DNA of 64,000 nucleotides, from the NCBI GenBank assembly GCA_030220185.1, contig JASPKZ010003424.1, positions 1,116,001 to 1,180,000 of the forward strand, given 5' to 3'. The notes under the pieces are model-generated. The model ran no database searches and was not told the origin of the DNA. It saw only the letters and a program-made list of their open reading frames with translations. The translations under genes and the position numbers were made by a program. This DNA is from Diploptera punctata (Eukaryota; Arthropoda; Insecta; Blattodea; Blaberidae). The stretch's first letter is position 1. The number at the start of each line of letters is the position of its first letter. Positions 34,222 through 45,299 of the stretch are shown here, piece after piece.

Positions 34222-34511
34222 TTTACGGAATAAAGATGGCTAAAACGTATGTATCATTGTCATTAAACGAAAAAAGTGAAAGTGATTGAAGATAAATCTC
34301 CAAATTTCCGGACCGATGCTCCAAAGTCAAGTTCTAGCTGTTGCTAAATCCTTAGGGAATAACGATTTCAAGGCATCTTCAGGTTGGCTGGACAGTTTTA
34401 AAAGATGATACAATGTAGTGTGGAATGAAATTTGCGGGGAATCAAAGGATGTGGACGATAGTGTAGTTAGTGAGAGGAAACCGAAACTGCATATTTTAAT
34501 TTCAAGGATAC
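34222..34511 (+). pseudogene. Tigger-like transposase, CENP-B-type DNA-binding region relic
   Basis: A start-like MAKTYVSLSLNEK near 34236 resembles the opening of the psq/CENP-B helix-turn-helix. From about 34300 the frame reads ISGPMLQSQ, VAKSLGNNDFKASSGWLDSF, a stop in place of the next residue, YNVVWNEICGESKDVDDSVV. This is the second (Tc5/CENP-B-type) DNA-binding domain of Tigger transposases, which binds the terminal repeats. Frameshifts between the two parts and the in-frame stop make it a pseudogene. It is cut by the LINE insertion at about 34511. Confidence 0.85.
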
Positions 34512-35522
34512 GCGTAAGGCAGCGTTCTCGCTCCTCTTCTCTTCTCAATTTATATTAATGACGTGACCAAGAAACTACAAAACTACAAGCATCATCTTTA
34601 CGCCGACAACTTACAGATTTACGCACACTTTAGCCTGACGAAATTAATGAATATATTGACAAAGTAAACACTGACCTCAGACATATATCTTTATGGTCCA
34701 GACAATATGGGCTAAAACTAAATGTAAACAAAACGCAAGCAATAATTATCGGACATCCAAGCCATAAACTCCATAAACATTGGCAATATGCCGGCTGTTA
34801 TATTAGATAACGAACTAATTCCTTATACTGACGTCGTTAAAAACTTGGGACTTTACTTAGATTCTAATTTAAATTGGCATGCCCAAGTAAAACAAACATC
34901 TAAAAAGATCTTCTAAGCGTCTCCTAAAGCGTCTCAAAAATTTTCTTCCTACAGCTCTTAAAAGAATTTTAATTCAAACCTTAATGATGCCGCATTTTGA
35001 CTATTGTGACGTTCTACTAACTGACATATGTGACGGATTGTCGGACAAACTGCAGCGTGTCCATAATATGTGTTTGAGATTGATATTTAATGTTCGAAAA
35101 TACGATCACATTTCTCCATTATTCCACGAATTGTCGTGGCTGCATCTAAAAGAGAGAAGAAAATCGCACTGTCTAATTCTCTTATTTAAGATCCTACATA
35201 CCTCGATTCCCAATTATTTATCATCTCGTTTCCAGTATCTATCCTCAAACCATAACTTAAACACAAGATCACAACATAGTCTCTTGCTTAATATACCGCA
35301 ACATAGGACATCACATCACTCCATGTCATATACTATCTTCACTTCTCGCAACTGGAATTCCCTACCACAAGAAATAACGGGCTGCCGGACATTGGCATCT
35401 TTTAAAAGAAATCTAAATTTATATTTGCTCTAACCTCGACTTCTTTATTACCCAGTGTAAGGTACATATATTAATTTGTGTTTCTCGTATAATTTATCAT
35501 TTTTATATTATTATTGTCATTA

Positions 35523-35567
<45 letters not shown>

Positions 35568-35724
35568 CGTAAGTATTGTTATTGTTAATATCGTATAAAA
35601 TGTTTGTTTGTACATGAAATTTACATTGCTACATTTAATGTATCTTTAACTGTTTATAATTAGTATAGTGTATATCTATATTTGTCAAATATTTATTTGT
35701 ATTTGTGCTGGTTGAGTGGAAGAG
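34512..35724 (+). mobile_element. CR1/L2-like LINE, 5'- and 3'-truncated, nested in Tigger
   Basis: Begins inside the RT core (GSVLAPLLFSIYINDV), followed by LYADNLQIYAH where YADD is expected, so the second catalytic Asp is Asn. C-terminal blocks continue with stops to the open frame 34984-35433. The 3' UTR contains an (ATT)n tract (35520-35568) and ends in 'gtgctggttgagtggaagag'. An imperfect 8-base duplication (AAGGATAC at 34504-34511, AAAGATAC at 35725-35732) may be its target site. Confidence 0.88.
34984..35433 (+). pseudogene. LINE RT C-terminal segment (149 codons)
   Basis: Uninterrupted part of the nested LINE polyprotein. It reads MMPHFDYCDVLLTDI, LQRVHNMCLRLIFNVRKYDH, SWLHLKERRKSHCLILLFKI, PNYLSSRF, and the terminal NWNSLPQEI and FKRNLNLYLL before the stop. 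These are the standard blocks after the RT thumb in the Jockey/CR1/L2 group. Upstream frames are broken, so there is no product. A second fragment of the same segment is at 43155. Confidence 0.85.
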
Positions 35725-35805
35725 AAAGATACATTTTTAACGCTGACGAAACGGGAATGTTTTTTTTTTATCGCGCGTTACCGTAAAAGTCGCTCATACA
35801 TACTA
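35725..35805 (+). pseudogene. Tigger-like transposase, first catalytic-Asp motif relic
   Basis: Reads YIFNADETGMFF, then FYRALP, a stop, KSL. The 'FNxDETGLFYRxLPxKT' motif carries the first catalytic Asp of the pogo/Tigger DDE domain. It continues the transposase interrupted at 34511; the remaining catalytic domain is deleted. Confidence 0.85.
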
Positions 35806-36187
35806 CAATTAAGCCAATGTACGTAAAAAGGACATGTAATGTACTCTATAATCAAAGATTATTAATAAGTTTTAATTTTTTATAATGCGGGATTTCGTCT
35901 AATATGGAAAAAAATTGGTCCCATGTGATTCCGCTTTGAGCACGTTTTACTGTATCAATTTACTCACCACTTCCGCAGATCATTTTACGTAGGTGATGTG
36001 TGTTGTATTGTGTACAGAGAAGGAGTATAGGATGAATGTTTGTGTAGTGTGAGTTGGATGGAGGATTAAGATGAATGGAATGGAGAAGGTGAAACTCGAT
36101 GTCGGCATATAGCCCTCTCTTGTCAAAAAAAAAAAGACCGTAATCGATAAGAAGTTCGCCAGGCTTAATGTCCCTCTCCGACGTGCT

Positions 36188-36475
36188 TTTTATGGTTTTT
36201 ACGTTTTCTTCTTAGAGACTTTACTTTTACCAATATATGTTTATTATCAAATATATTAATTGATATAGAGCATCCCACGCTTTTGATGGTAAAACTATTA
36301 TTTTTTGTAGATAACTCTAGTTTAATTCTAGATGTGTTGGAGATGATTTTTTTTCTTGGCCACTTTAATTTTATCCCAAGCGTGTTGAAAATTAAAAATA
36401 TTTCTTTCCATTTTTTAGTTCGGTTTTCTAAATAAAGCGTGTTATTTTAGTTTTTTAAACTATTATTTATTATTG
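36188..36475 (-). repeat. Repeat E copy
   Basis: Unidentified dispersed family. Shared blocks on the minus strand include 'aacaaaatcgctt'-like AT-rich ends, 'acgcttgggataaaat', 'ccaacacatctagaat' and 'ttgataataaacatatattg'. Other copies: 44362-44650 and the inverted pair 53395-53860. Confidence 0.8.
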
Positions 36476-36894
36476 TTCGATTTCTGTTTTTATTCTTCAT
36501 TGTTTTCCCAACGACCTTCCCTAAGTATTTCATTTCTATTGTTATAGTGAGAGCGACGGTTAAAGGCATATGTTGAGGTTATTTCTTCATGAAATAATCA
36601 CTTCAATGGATTTTTCTTTTTTTTACCTTTACATATCAGATATCATTCCATTGGTGTATGTAAATAGTGCAAGAATTCAATTAAAGTGGTTAGTTATTTC
36701 CTGAAGAAACTGTTTCAACGTACCCCGGGATCTCTAAATCTACAAGTCTGTGCGATACCGTCTTCGCTACCCATGCTCCCAGTGCAAGCATTCGTTTTCC
36801 TTTCTTTACATACAATTCTCTATCATAAGAGGCAGTGTGACATGGCTCGCAGTGCCATCTTACGGTTTTATAACAATAAAGCATTTTAATGAGA

Positions 36895-37470
36895 ATATCA
36901 TCATCATCATCACTCCAGGGATTAGGCAATTGCCCGTTCCGACTTCATAATGCATCAGCCCAACATCTTCTAGGTCTTCCAATATCACGTCTTCCTCTTG
37001 CTTGATAATTTCTTGCTAACAATGGATATCTCTCCTTACTCATTCGATCCATGTGATCAATCCATTTCTGACTTTAATTCGTGACTTTATCCAATAAAGT
37101 CTGTACTTTCAATTCTTCTCTTATATCCTCATTTCTTATTCTACCAAGTCTTGTACATCCTTTTACTTGTCTTAGGAACCTCATCTCCGCCGTCTGTATT
37201 CTATCCTTCTGTTTTTTCACTGGAGCCCAAGTTTCACATCCATACAATATTGTGGGAACCGCCATAACATTATACATTTTTATCTTGGTTTCTTTTCTAA
37301 TTTTATTTTTGAATGTTCTCTGTATTGTTCCACACACTGTCTGAAATTTATTTATTTTGGAGTCAATATCTCTTTCCACATTGTAGCCATCATCACAGCC
37401 CAAATATTTGAAACTAGACACCTGTTCTATACTTTGATTTTCTAAAATAATTTTTGGATCTCACTGAATC
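36895..37470 (-). mobile_element. RT2-related LINE 3' relic with (GAT)n tail
   Basis: Minus strand: FKYLGCDDGYN, MAVPTILYGCETWAPVKKQK, RIQTAEMRFLRQVKGCTRLG (37074-37421), then in other frames IDHMDRMSKERYPLLARNYQ, RGRRDIGRPRR and a (GAT)n tail at 36898-36912. Related to RT2 but with a different tail. Confidence 0.85.
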
Positions 37471-37729
37471 TCTTCCTCTAAAAGCCATAGTCTTCGTTTT
37501 CAGCTAAACTTTGTAGGGCTTGAGGAGCGGAAGAAGCAGCCCTCTCTTGGGGGTGGATACCCAGAGGAGCATGTTTGGAGGCTCAGAGGAAGCAGCCCTT
37601 CCACCATCCTTGTCCTGCGAAGCGCTCGTAACGCTTCCACGAGACATTTATCTTACTGAGAAGCTTCATGGAAATCAGCCGGATTGTCATAATGAGAATA
37701 TAAAAAATAATTATTGATATAAAGTATAA

Positions 37730-38045
37730 TGTTCTCATTAAGAATGCTTCCATGTTATAGAAGCCGTAAGTTCGTACTGCGAGCGATGTCCAGCTGCCTC
37801 CTCGATAGAGAATTGTATATAAGAAAAGAAAAATTAGTGTTTGCAGCGTTAATTTTTCTTTTCATATAACACCTGGCTTTCGTTGCTGAATGTCAAAATG
37901 TAATTATAACACCGAAATAAAAATCGGCGTTACTGCTAGAAAGTAAAATAATCTCACCAAATATGTTTATTGTTATAAAAGACGTAAGTTGGCAGTTCGA
38001 GCTATGTTCCCGCTGACTCTTATGTTACAGAATGTATTATATTTA
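37730..38045. repeat. SINE-4 body, two tandem pieces
   Basis: 'gttatagaagccgtaagttc' (37755) and 'gttataaaagacgtaagttg' (37973) start similar blocks, with 'ctttcgttgctgaatgtcaa' between them. The same body follows the SINE-4 head at 56130. Confidence 0.6.
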
Positions 38046-38051
38046 AGGACA

Positions 38052-38362
38052 GTGCACGCCGTAGCGTAGTGGTTAAGGCACTGCGCTACAAGCCGAAAGG
38101 TCGAGGGTTCGAGTCCCGGTGGGGTCAGGATTTTTAAACTGACCCAAACCTTCTGGCGGCACTATGGCCCTGGGGTCGACTCAGCCTCTAACTGAAATGA
38201 GTACCAGACGCTTGTTCTGGGGTAAAGGCGGCCGTCACGCAGGGCTGACAACCCGGCTGACATCAAGTGCCGATTGTCAAGAAAAAGTGGGAGCCTTAAC
38301 CTCCTACTACCCCAAGGGCCTCCTGAGGCCTGTAGTGGGAACACTTTACCTTTACAAATAAT
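38052..38362 (+). mobile_element. SINE-5 tRNA-derived SINE, well preserved
   Basis: Box A region 'gtagcgtagtggttaaggca' (38061-38080) and box B 'ggttcgagtcccggtgg' (38106-38122) are both near consensus. The body includes 'ctatggccctggggtcgac' and ends 'cactttacctttacaaata'. No anticodon stem forms, so it is a SINE rather than a tRNA gene. GC-richer than its surroundings, so probably young. Confidence 0.85.
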
Positions 38363-38374
38363 GTTTTCACAGGT

Positions 38375-38648
38375 ATGCCTGGATAGCGAAGACGGCATTT
38401 AACTAACGAATAAGTTAGAGGTATCGAGTTCAAATCCCGGTTCAGTCATTAGTATTCGTGTCAATATATATATATAACAATAAACAATGTTTCATCAAAC
38501 TATGCTAATATTTAAGTTGTTTGTCTAATGAAAAGTTCAAATAATTATGATTTTCCGTACACGTGGTTATTTCGTGGAACGATTGAAACAAAGGGGTACA
38601 ATATGGAATTAAATTTCAAAAGGAAGGAGAAATTCTTTTCCGTACCTA
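38375..38648 (+). mobile_element. SINE-6: tRNA-like head plus body containing one satellite monomer
   Basis: Head with 'tgcctggatagcgaagacgg' and box B 'gagttcaaatcccggttc' (38425-38442), plus a CTAAC/GTTAG stem like an anticodon arm. The body matches the inverted right flank of the satellite array. The last part (38596-38648) is one degenerate monomer of the 59-bp satellite in reverse orientation (gtacaatatggaattaaatt, then ttcttttccgtacct). Confidence 0.85.
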
Positions 38649-39281
38649 GCAACTTCTCTGCTTCGGAGGAATGTTCTATTCTCAAGAAACAATTTTGTTG
38701 TCTCTTAAATTTGAGCAGTGTGTGAAAACGTTGAAATTAAGGTAGAAAGTTTGGCAGTACTAGAGCATAAAGTGAACATTGAATATGAAACATTAAACTC
38801 TCATCTGCGAGAACTATGAGGAAATGAACATTGTCTTTTCAACTTCCTAACTCATCATAAAGTTGGATATTTACTTATATCGAGACACAATTTAAATTGC
38901 TAAAGTAATTTACATTCGTTGTTCTGCTTTCTGTGTTTCTTCATATCTCTTTTTATCACTACTTCTTTTTATTCCGTAATAATCTCTTCACAAAGATAGA
39001 AAGGAAACTTTCTGCTCATAATATCCCTGAAGAGTGTCGGTAGGTAACGTTGTTTTCCACCTCTGTCACTTCTTTTGTAGCATTAATTTTGACAAAGTAA
39101 AGCTCATTTTTATGTTTAAATAAATATGGCGTAGGTAAGGACTTTTGTAGACGTAGAAGTTAGTGGCACTTCATAAAACAGCTGTATAGTCTCCTTAAGC
39201 CTGACATTGACTGCATCTTCACTCATTATCGCTTATTCTTAAAAATCATATCGTTTATTGGTACAATATTGATTTGGTATC
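38649..39281. other. No feature recognised
   Basis: AT-rich, no coding or repeat motif recognised. Confidence 0.45.
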
Positions 39282-39560
39282 GGCCTCGGTAGTCTAGGGA
39301 TGAAGTTTCTTGTCTCAGACCCAAGGATCGCCGGTTCAAATCTGACCAAGGTGATGGATTTTTTAGAACGGAAAATTCAAAGAACAAGTCCTCCGGGAGG
39401 GACTTTAAAAGCCGTGGGTCTCAAGTTTAAAGACATTCGGGCTCGTAAAAGAATCTCAAGCCTAAATTAGAGCCTCTCAGAAAATGAATCGACCTTTCCC
39501 ATTCAAGTAGGCCTAATACCTTAGTTGCCCACTAGGTATATCTTTGAGGCGATGAGGTAA
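39282..39560 (+). mobile_element. SINE-2, full length
   Basis: Head 'ggcctcggtagtctaggga' (box A-like) and 'ggatcgccggttcaaatctg' (box B-like, about 39326), 'gtgatggattttttagaacg', 'agccgtgggtctcaagttta', 'cttagttgcccactaggtat'. Best + strand copy of the family. Confidence 0.85.
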
Positions 39561-39924
39561 TCATTTGTCACTCGCTGAGATTTGTAAAAGGAAACGAGCG
39601 GAACCAAATTAGCATTGATTGAGTAACTTACGTGAGGATGTATTGTTGGCAGAACAATTTTACTACAGCTTTAAGGATGAAAGGCAGATCCTATTTGGGG
39701 AATGTTAAAATACTGCTTTAAAAACAGTAGGATTTTTCAGAATTTACTTTTAAACTTTTGTTTGTTTATTACAAAAAAAACTCAGCGGATATAGATAAAG
39801 ACTAGTTTCCATGTTAAGGAGAATTCCATATTAGGCCTATATAACATACAGGTTCTAAATATATACAATATAGCGATTATTGAAGTTATATGCATGCGAA
39901 GCTGTCTCTTAATTTAAGATAATA

Positions 39925-40765
39925 GTAGTTTATCACCTACCTATTTATATATTAATGACATCATCCAAAATTGGAAAAGTAATGTTAATGTAGGTATAAG
40001 AATGGACCTTTTAAAAATATTAAATGTTTTAATGTATGCTGACGATGTGGTTATTATTCAAGAAAATGAAAATACTTTGCAGTACTCTTTACATCAATTA
40101 AATCAGTTATGCCAAGAATATAATTTTAAAATATCAAAGGAAAAAAACGAAAATAACGGAATTTTGTGGAAGTGAACATATAAGATCAAAAATCATAATA
40201 GACAATAAACCTCTGGAACAAGTAACATATTTTAATTATTTGGGTTTTACTATAAACACAACAACTGAAACAGACGTAAATGTGAAACTGTCAAGATTTC
40301 AAATGATATGTGGAACTATGCATAAAACATTAAAGAACAAAACAAGAAGAGATACTAATGTGAAGTTTTATAAAACATTGGCAGTTCCTTCATTACTTTA
40401 TCGGAGTGAAACTTGGATAATGACCAAAAAATTACAAAGTAGAATACAAAGTATAGAAATGAACTTCCTTAGAACAACAAAAGCCTGCACAAGAATGGAT
40501 CGGTTAAAGAATGAAGATATGCTATAAGAAAAGAGTTAAATATATATCCATTAAATGATAAAATCAAAGGATATACAGTAGAGAAAAATGGTTTAGACTT
40601 GTAGAAAGAATGCATGTAAGAAGATTACCAAAAGCGCATTTAACTACAAGCCAAGAGGTTCAAGGAATGTAGGAAGGCCCGTGAAAAGATGGACAGAACA
40701 ACTGTGAGGCGGAACAGGCATTTTGCCCAGCCCGTGAAGTGAAGAAGAAGAAGAAGAAGAAGAAA
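39925..40765 (+). mobile_element. RT2 LINE, 5'-truncated in the RT core
   Basis: Begins near the end of the RT palm: YLYINDIIQNWKSN, then LMYADDVVIIQEN with the catalytic YADD intact (about 40033). Later frames give KPLEQVTYFNYLG, LAVPSLLYRSETW, KLQSRIQSIEMNFLRTTKA and NYKPRGSRNVGRPVKRW. It ends in (GAA)n at 40737-40763. Frameshifts near 40150 and after 40520 kill it. Confidence 0.9.
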
Positions 40766-40834
40766 ATAAGTGTGTTTGAGAAATAAGTGCTTGAGGGAAT
40801 TTTTGGACGAAACACAAACAGACAGGAGAAAGGA

Positions 40835-41125
40835 AAAAAATATAAAAAAATCAATAAACTATGTAATATTTATGGGGAATTCATGATATAATAAGAGCGA
40901 TTATGTCTCATAGACTGTAATGGTCAGGACATATGGACCGAATGGAAAACGGAATAGGGTTATGAATACATCTTCTAGGAAAACTAAATGAAAAGCTCCC
41001 AGTAGGAAGGGTAAGGATTAAATGGGATAGTAACATAAACCATTATTTTATATAAGCTCGGGATATGAATGAATGGAGAGTTTATGTCCGGTCATGAACC
41101 GCTGGGTTCCATATTGCCAGTATAA
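40835..41125 (+). mobile_element. RTE1 3' relic
   Basis: The HRLWSGHMDRM-, LLGKLNEKLPVGRVRI- and WRVYVRS-equivalent blocks lead to 'gggttccatattgccag'. Decayed. Confidence 0.8.
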
Positions 41126-41329
41126 ATTGACGAATACAAATTAATTTAAATTGTTGGTAGTGTGTTCCTAAATTATCAATAATTTCAATGTTCTACTATA
41201 TTCATATTCTTAGATAAAATGCATTCTGTATTCTGTATTTAATATTATTTATATACGCCTAAGTGAAGCATTTGGAAGGCACTAAGAATGAGGATTTATT
41301 GTTCAACAGATGTATAAACATCTTCATGT

Positions 41330-41565
41330 ATCTTAAATTATATCACTTGATTTATTTATTTTTTCCTCCGTTAATTTTTATCTTCCCAATCTCCTTTTGC
41401 AATCTATTCTTCACCATTGTTCTTCTTATCTATTGTATCCATATAATCTTTGGTTGACTTTCCTTTCTTCACTGGGGAGTCCAGTCAAACACGTTTTTAG
41501 GCAATGTCTGTATCGGTATTCTTCTGACCATATCATTCTAATTGTCTATATTTAATGCAGGCTAA
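41330..41565 (-). mobile_element. RT3 LINE 3' relic
   Basis: Minus strand reads NDMVRRIPIQTLPKNVFDW, TPQ, stop, RKESQPKIIWIQ, RRTMVKNRLQKEIGK. This is the RT3 'VRRxPxxxxPKxVxEWxPxGxRxRGRPKxxWxxxI' pattern. Confidence 0.6.
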
Positions 41566-42498
41566 TATAGAACTTTGGACGTCCTGTCTGATTACAATGT
41601 CCCTATTTTTTTACAATATAGAATACTTAGTTGATCTTGTTAAATAGACTATTTCCGTTGAAACCAAATAACTGTAATATTCAACATATTGCAATATGTA
41701 GAATATTGAAAATTTGATTTTGAATTTCTATTAGGTAAATAGTACCATTTGAGAAACAGAGGATGAAACATATGTTTCGAAAGACCTCTTGAATATTTGA
41801 CAGCATTTAATAGTTGAGGACTGAGATCTGAGGTATTTATTTTATTTTTTAACTTTTACATTGTGACCTCAACGGTGTTTCGTAATGAATTTTAAAAGTA
41901 TTGAATAAATTATTCCAAATATTTCAGTAATTTTAATACAGTAGGCTCTATTATGATTCAGTTATTCTGTGTGTTATTGTGCATCTATCCATTCATTTGT
42001 AAATGAGTATTTTAATATTCTTTGTTGTATATGTTACCACATGTGCAATTAAAAATTCCTGGGAAGAAAATTGATCACAGGTATTGTCATCCAAGTATTG
42101 CAGGATTCATGTAATAAGCCCCATGTATAGAGAATATTTGAGCAGGATCCTTGTTGGAGCAACTCTGCCGATACTCAGTAGAGCAGGGCAGCCGTTCATG
42201 TTAATTAGTGAAGTTGCAAGTTCTGATCTTACATTTTACGATGCAGAGTTAAGCCAGAAGCTCTACATATGCTGTTAATTTTGCCACTCGATACCTTAAA
42301 GTTAACTCCACCCAGAGTTGTGTAAACACAAAATACAGTTTACTTAATAATTTGAATCTCACCAAAGTTTGCTTTATTAATTTTCTCTAGTTCATCCTAT
42401 TATAGTTTTCAGTTGATTTTGCAGCGTATTACGTCAACAATTCTACATGATAGTTGTGGGAAACTAGATGCAATAATATACACTGGCCTAAAGTTATT
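41566..42498. other. No feature recognised
   Basis: AT-rich, no confident motif. Confidence 0.45.
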
Positions 42499-42501
42499 AT
42501 A

Positions 42502-42974
42502 CCCTCTTCGCTCTTAAAGTGATCCTCGTCAAAACAAAACAATGTGACCTGCTCGTTTTTCATTGTTTATTGACACCAACGTACGTTGTAGAAGCAATAA
42601 GTACGCGAAGAAGTAGTTCCCTTCATTAAATTAAAAATATGTTCTCTGAATATATTTGTTATTCTTCGTGAATAAAAATAATATCCAAAACATACAAAAT
42701 ATTCTAAATATACCTAATCAATAATTACAACTTAAACTAGTTTATCACATATGGGTGATACATTTGAGTCATGCTTCAGTCGATTCTTATGAAACAAAAT
42801 GGCGGAAAGTATTGAGTCTTTCTGTTGCTGTATCGTCATATCCCTGTCAAAAGTTACAGTAAATGTGGCGCGAATGGCGGAAGGATATTGCTTGTACAAC
42901 GTACGTCGGTGTCCATAACCATTGAAAAGCGAGCAGGTCACATGGTTTTGTTTTGACTTTAAGAGTGAACAGGG
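42502..42974 (+). mobile_element. MITE F, complete copy (Tc1/mariner-type target site)
   Basis: 473 bp with terminal inverted repeats: left CCCTCTTCGCTCTTAAAGT and the inverted right CCCTGTTCACTCTTAAAGT, with TA on each side (42500-42501, 42975-42976). The inner parts of the arms also match (caaaacaatgtgacctgctc versus caaaaccatgtgacctgctc). A related reverse copy is at 22275-22850. No intact coding sequence. Confidence 0.9.
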
Positions 42975-43154
42975 TATAGAAGCAAAAGTCTTGTGGGATA
43001 AAGCTGGTGAAGAGTCGGTGGAGATGAAAATTAGGAGGTAATGATGCAGGATACGTCATACTCTTAAAAAAATTGATTCTGTCGAAAGATGTTCCCTTGT
43101 TTGGAATTCTTAGGGAGCCAGAAATCGAGGAATTTCATGTGGTACCTGGAAGCG

Positions 43155-43290
43155 AACTGCCTATGATTCTACATTCTTCGACTCCTAATTATTTAGGTTC
43201 TCGTTTCCAGCATCTATCCTCCGTCCATAATTTAAACACATTACAACGTTATCTCTTATCACATCACTCCACATCATACACTCTGAGGTG
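43155..43290 (+). mobile_element. CR1/L2-like LINE fragment
   Basis: Reads PMILHSSTPNYLGSRFQHLS, SVHNLNTLQRYLL, SHHSTSYTL, collinear with 35195-35335 of the LINE nested in Tigger. Truncated at both ends. Confidence 0.8.
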
Positions 43291-43384
43291 ATGACCGTAG
43301 GAAAATCCTGAAATGAACTGAAGGTTGTTGCCAGTAATCGTGATCCGGTGAAAAGCTCTTACCATTACCTTCTATTCCATTCCG

Positions 43385-43700
43385 CGACAGGCGTAGAAAG
43401 TCCTTGGCCTACTTTCCGGCTGCTGGTTTCACATCCACGCGTGTTAATTACAGACGTAGACGATCATCTAACCAATGTAGGAGTGACTTGTATTCAGCAT
43501 GTCGGGTCCCAGCCGTTATAGTTGGTTTTCTCAACCTGGTGTCCTTACTCAACCCAGATTGCTCACGATGCTGGAAGAGCACCGCTACCGTACTAGCCGA
43601 AATTCCATGAGAAAATGTCTCCCCATGGGGATTCCAATCAGCATAAGTCCCATAGTTCTGCACCGATGCATAATACCTTAAACCGCTCGTCTACGACGCG
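43385..43700 (-). mobile_element. SINE-3 copy
   Basis: Minus strand carries 'gacgatcgtc'-type blocks, 'ataacggctgggacccgac' (about 43500-43520) and 'agaaaaccaactat', collinear with 5380-5575. Confidence 0.7.
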
Positions 43701-43749
43701 GGACAGTTTATACTTCCTCTGTTCTCCTAAATGTAGCTACATGAGTATG

Positions 43750-44010
43750 ATGAGGTGCAATTAGAATTGTTAAGTCGTCTATGATGGGAAGGAAATTTGA
43801 CACGAATGGATAATAAAAGAGGGTCTTTCAAAAGTAAAGGAGAAGCAGAGGTAGACCTAGAGCATCAGTAGCCTAGAATGAGGTGATTATAATATTAACC
43901 ATGATTTCCGGAAGATGAATTATGAAGGGAATGATTGGAAAATATTAGCTCAGGATAGGAATGTATACACAGCCTTGTAGCTCCAGGTTATATAATTCCA
44001 GTGATTAGTT
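43750..44010 (+). mobile_element. RTE1 3' relic
   Basis: The tail end 'gggaatgattggaaaatatt' and 'agctcaggataggaatgta' followed by 'attccagtgattag' is the degraded RTE1 terminus. The upstream part is poorly conserved. Confidence 0.65.
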
Positions 44011-44069
44011 TTAATTTTAAGAAACCATCTATTCATTCGCAGATGTTCAACTGCTAATTGCAGAAGAAT

Positions 44070-44358
44070 ATGATGATATGGAATATATGTGAAGGTAATT
44101 CATAGAAGAATATGAGAAATGGGGTCAGAACATTAATGTAAAAAAAATATTATATGACAATATGGGCATAAGATCAAATATGAAAGTGCAGGGATAATCA
44201 AAACTCAAGATGGTTTGGACGTATGAAAAGGATGATGGAACATAGATGACTGAAGAAGATTTATGAATGGAAGCCGATAGGAAAAAGGAATAGGGGATGA
44301 TCAAAACTAACATGGACACAAGTAATAGTCAGAAGGAGGTTTGAAGAAAGATTGTTGA
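44070..44358 (+). mobile_element. RT3 LINE 3' relic
   Basis: Reads SRWFGRMKRMMEHR, KKIYEWKPIGKRNRG, then SKLTWTQVIVRRRFEER, the RT3 C-terminal pattern with two stops. Confidence 0.7.
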
Positions 44359-44361
44359 AGG

Positions 44362-44650
44362 AAGGAAATAATAGTTTAAAAAAACTAAAACAACACTCTT
44401 TATTAGAATACCGAGCTGAAAAAATGAAAAAATAATTTTAATTTCCAACACGCTTGGGATAAAATTAAAGTGGTCAACAAAGAAATCAGCTCCAACACAT
44501 CTAGAATAAAACTAGTTATCTACAAAAAAAAATAATTGTACCATCTAAAGCGTGGGGTGCTCTTTATCAATTAATATATTTGATAATATACAGATATTGG
44601 TAAAAGTATAGTCTCTAAGAAGAAAACATAAAACCCATAAAAAAGAATAT
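44362..44650 (+). repeat. Repeat E copy
   Basis: Same family as 36188-36475, opposite orientation; shares 'caacacgcttgggataaaat' and 'ccaacacatctagaataaaa'. Confidence 0.85.
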
Positions 44651-44779
44651 ACATATTATATTGGTTCTGGTAAGCTATAAATAATAATTAAATGTTATCT
44701 TGCACATTGCTGTTATCTATTACGTATTATTGCTTCTATATATAATTTTTTCCAATATTTATTTTCTTCTTCTTGTATA

Positions 44780-45080
44780 CTTAGGCCTATATGACTGTGA
44801 ATACCTATACCCCAGCCACTGATTCTCCGGCCCTGACTTTTTCATGAAAGTGTTGCCGATATGGACAGTGGGAGTGCTCGCTTTATGTATGCGGTTAGCA
44901 GACATACAGCTGACAACATCTCAGCAATTTCAAACCTTACTAGCGCGCTATAGCAGCGTCAAGAGCAGTGATTGGTTGTGGCAGACATCTAGTCCCACTC
45001 TACTATTTCCTTATTGGCAGTAGAGGGCGAATTTCTCCCTTTACCCCTCGTATAACCTAAACTTGTAGTGTACACCTACC
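44780..45080. other. GC-richer island, nature unknown
   Basis: Less AT-rich than its surroundings, with a TAGCGCGCTA palindrome, two ATTGG boxes and a CAGTAGAGGGCG motif (45018-45029). No convincing coding frame. Confidence 0.3.
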
Positions 45081-45299
45081 CTAAGTCTCCATATTACTCT
45101 AAATGACCAACGTTAACAGAACTACATGATTGTCTTTCACAAACAAAAAATAATTACTACTCTGAACATAAGAGTAAACCAATCAAAGTACAACGTTCTG
45201 CCATTTATGTGAAATGTTTTAATACGGTATTAGAGTTACTCTAAGCACTGAAACTATGATAACCCGTAACCCAAAACTATAACGGTAACTCCAGTTTAA

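Larger units (their letters stand above)
33791..35952 (+). mobile_element. pogo/Tigger-type DNA transposon, dead, with nested LINE
   Basis: Ends CTGTAAAACTTGTTTAATCC (33791) and, inverted, CAGTAAAACGTGCTCAAAGC (to 35952) form imperfect terminal inverted repeats. TA sits on both sides (33789-33790, 35953-35954), the target duplication of the Tc1/mariner/pogo superfamily. Inside are two pieces of a Tigger-like transposase, separated by a LINE (34512-35724). Without the LINE the element is about 950 bp, so most of the transposase was deleted. Confidence 0.88.

Noticed and set aside
38052..38125. tRNA gene at the SINE-5 head
   Set aside because: Boxes A and B are good, but no anticodon stem or acceptor pairing forms and a SINE body follows.
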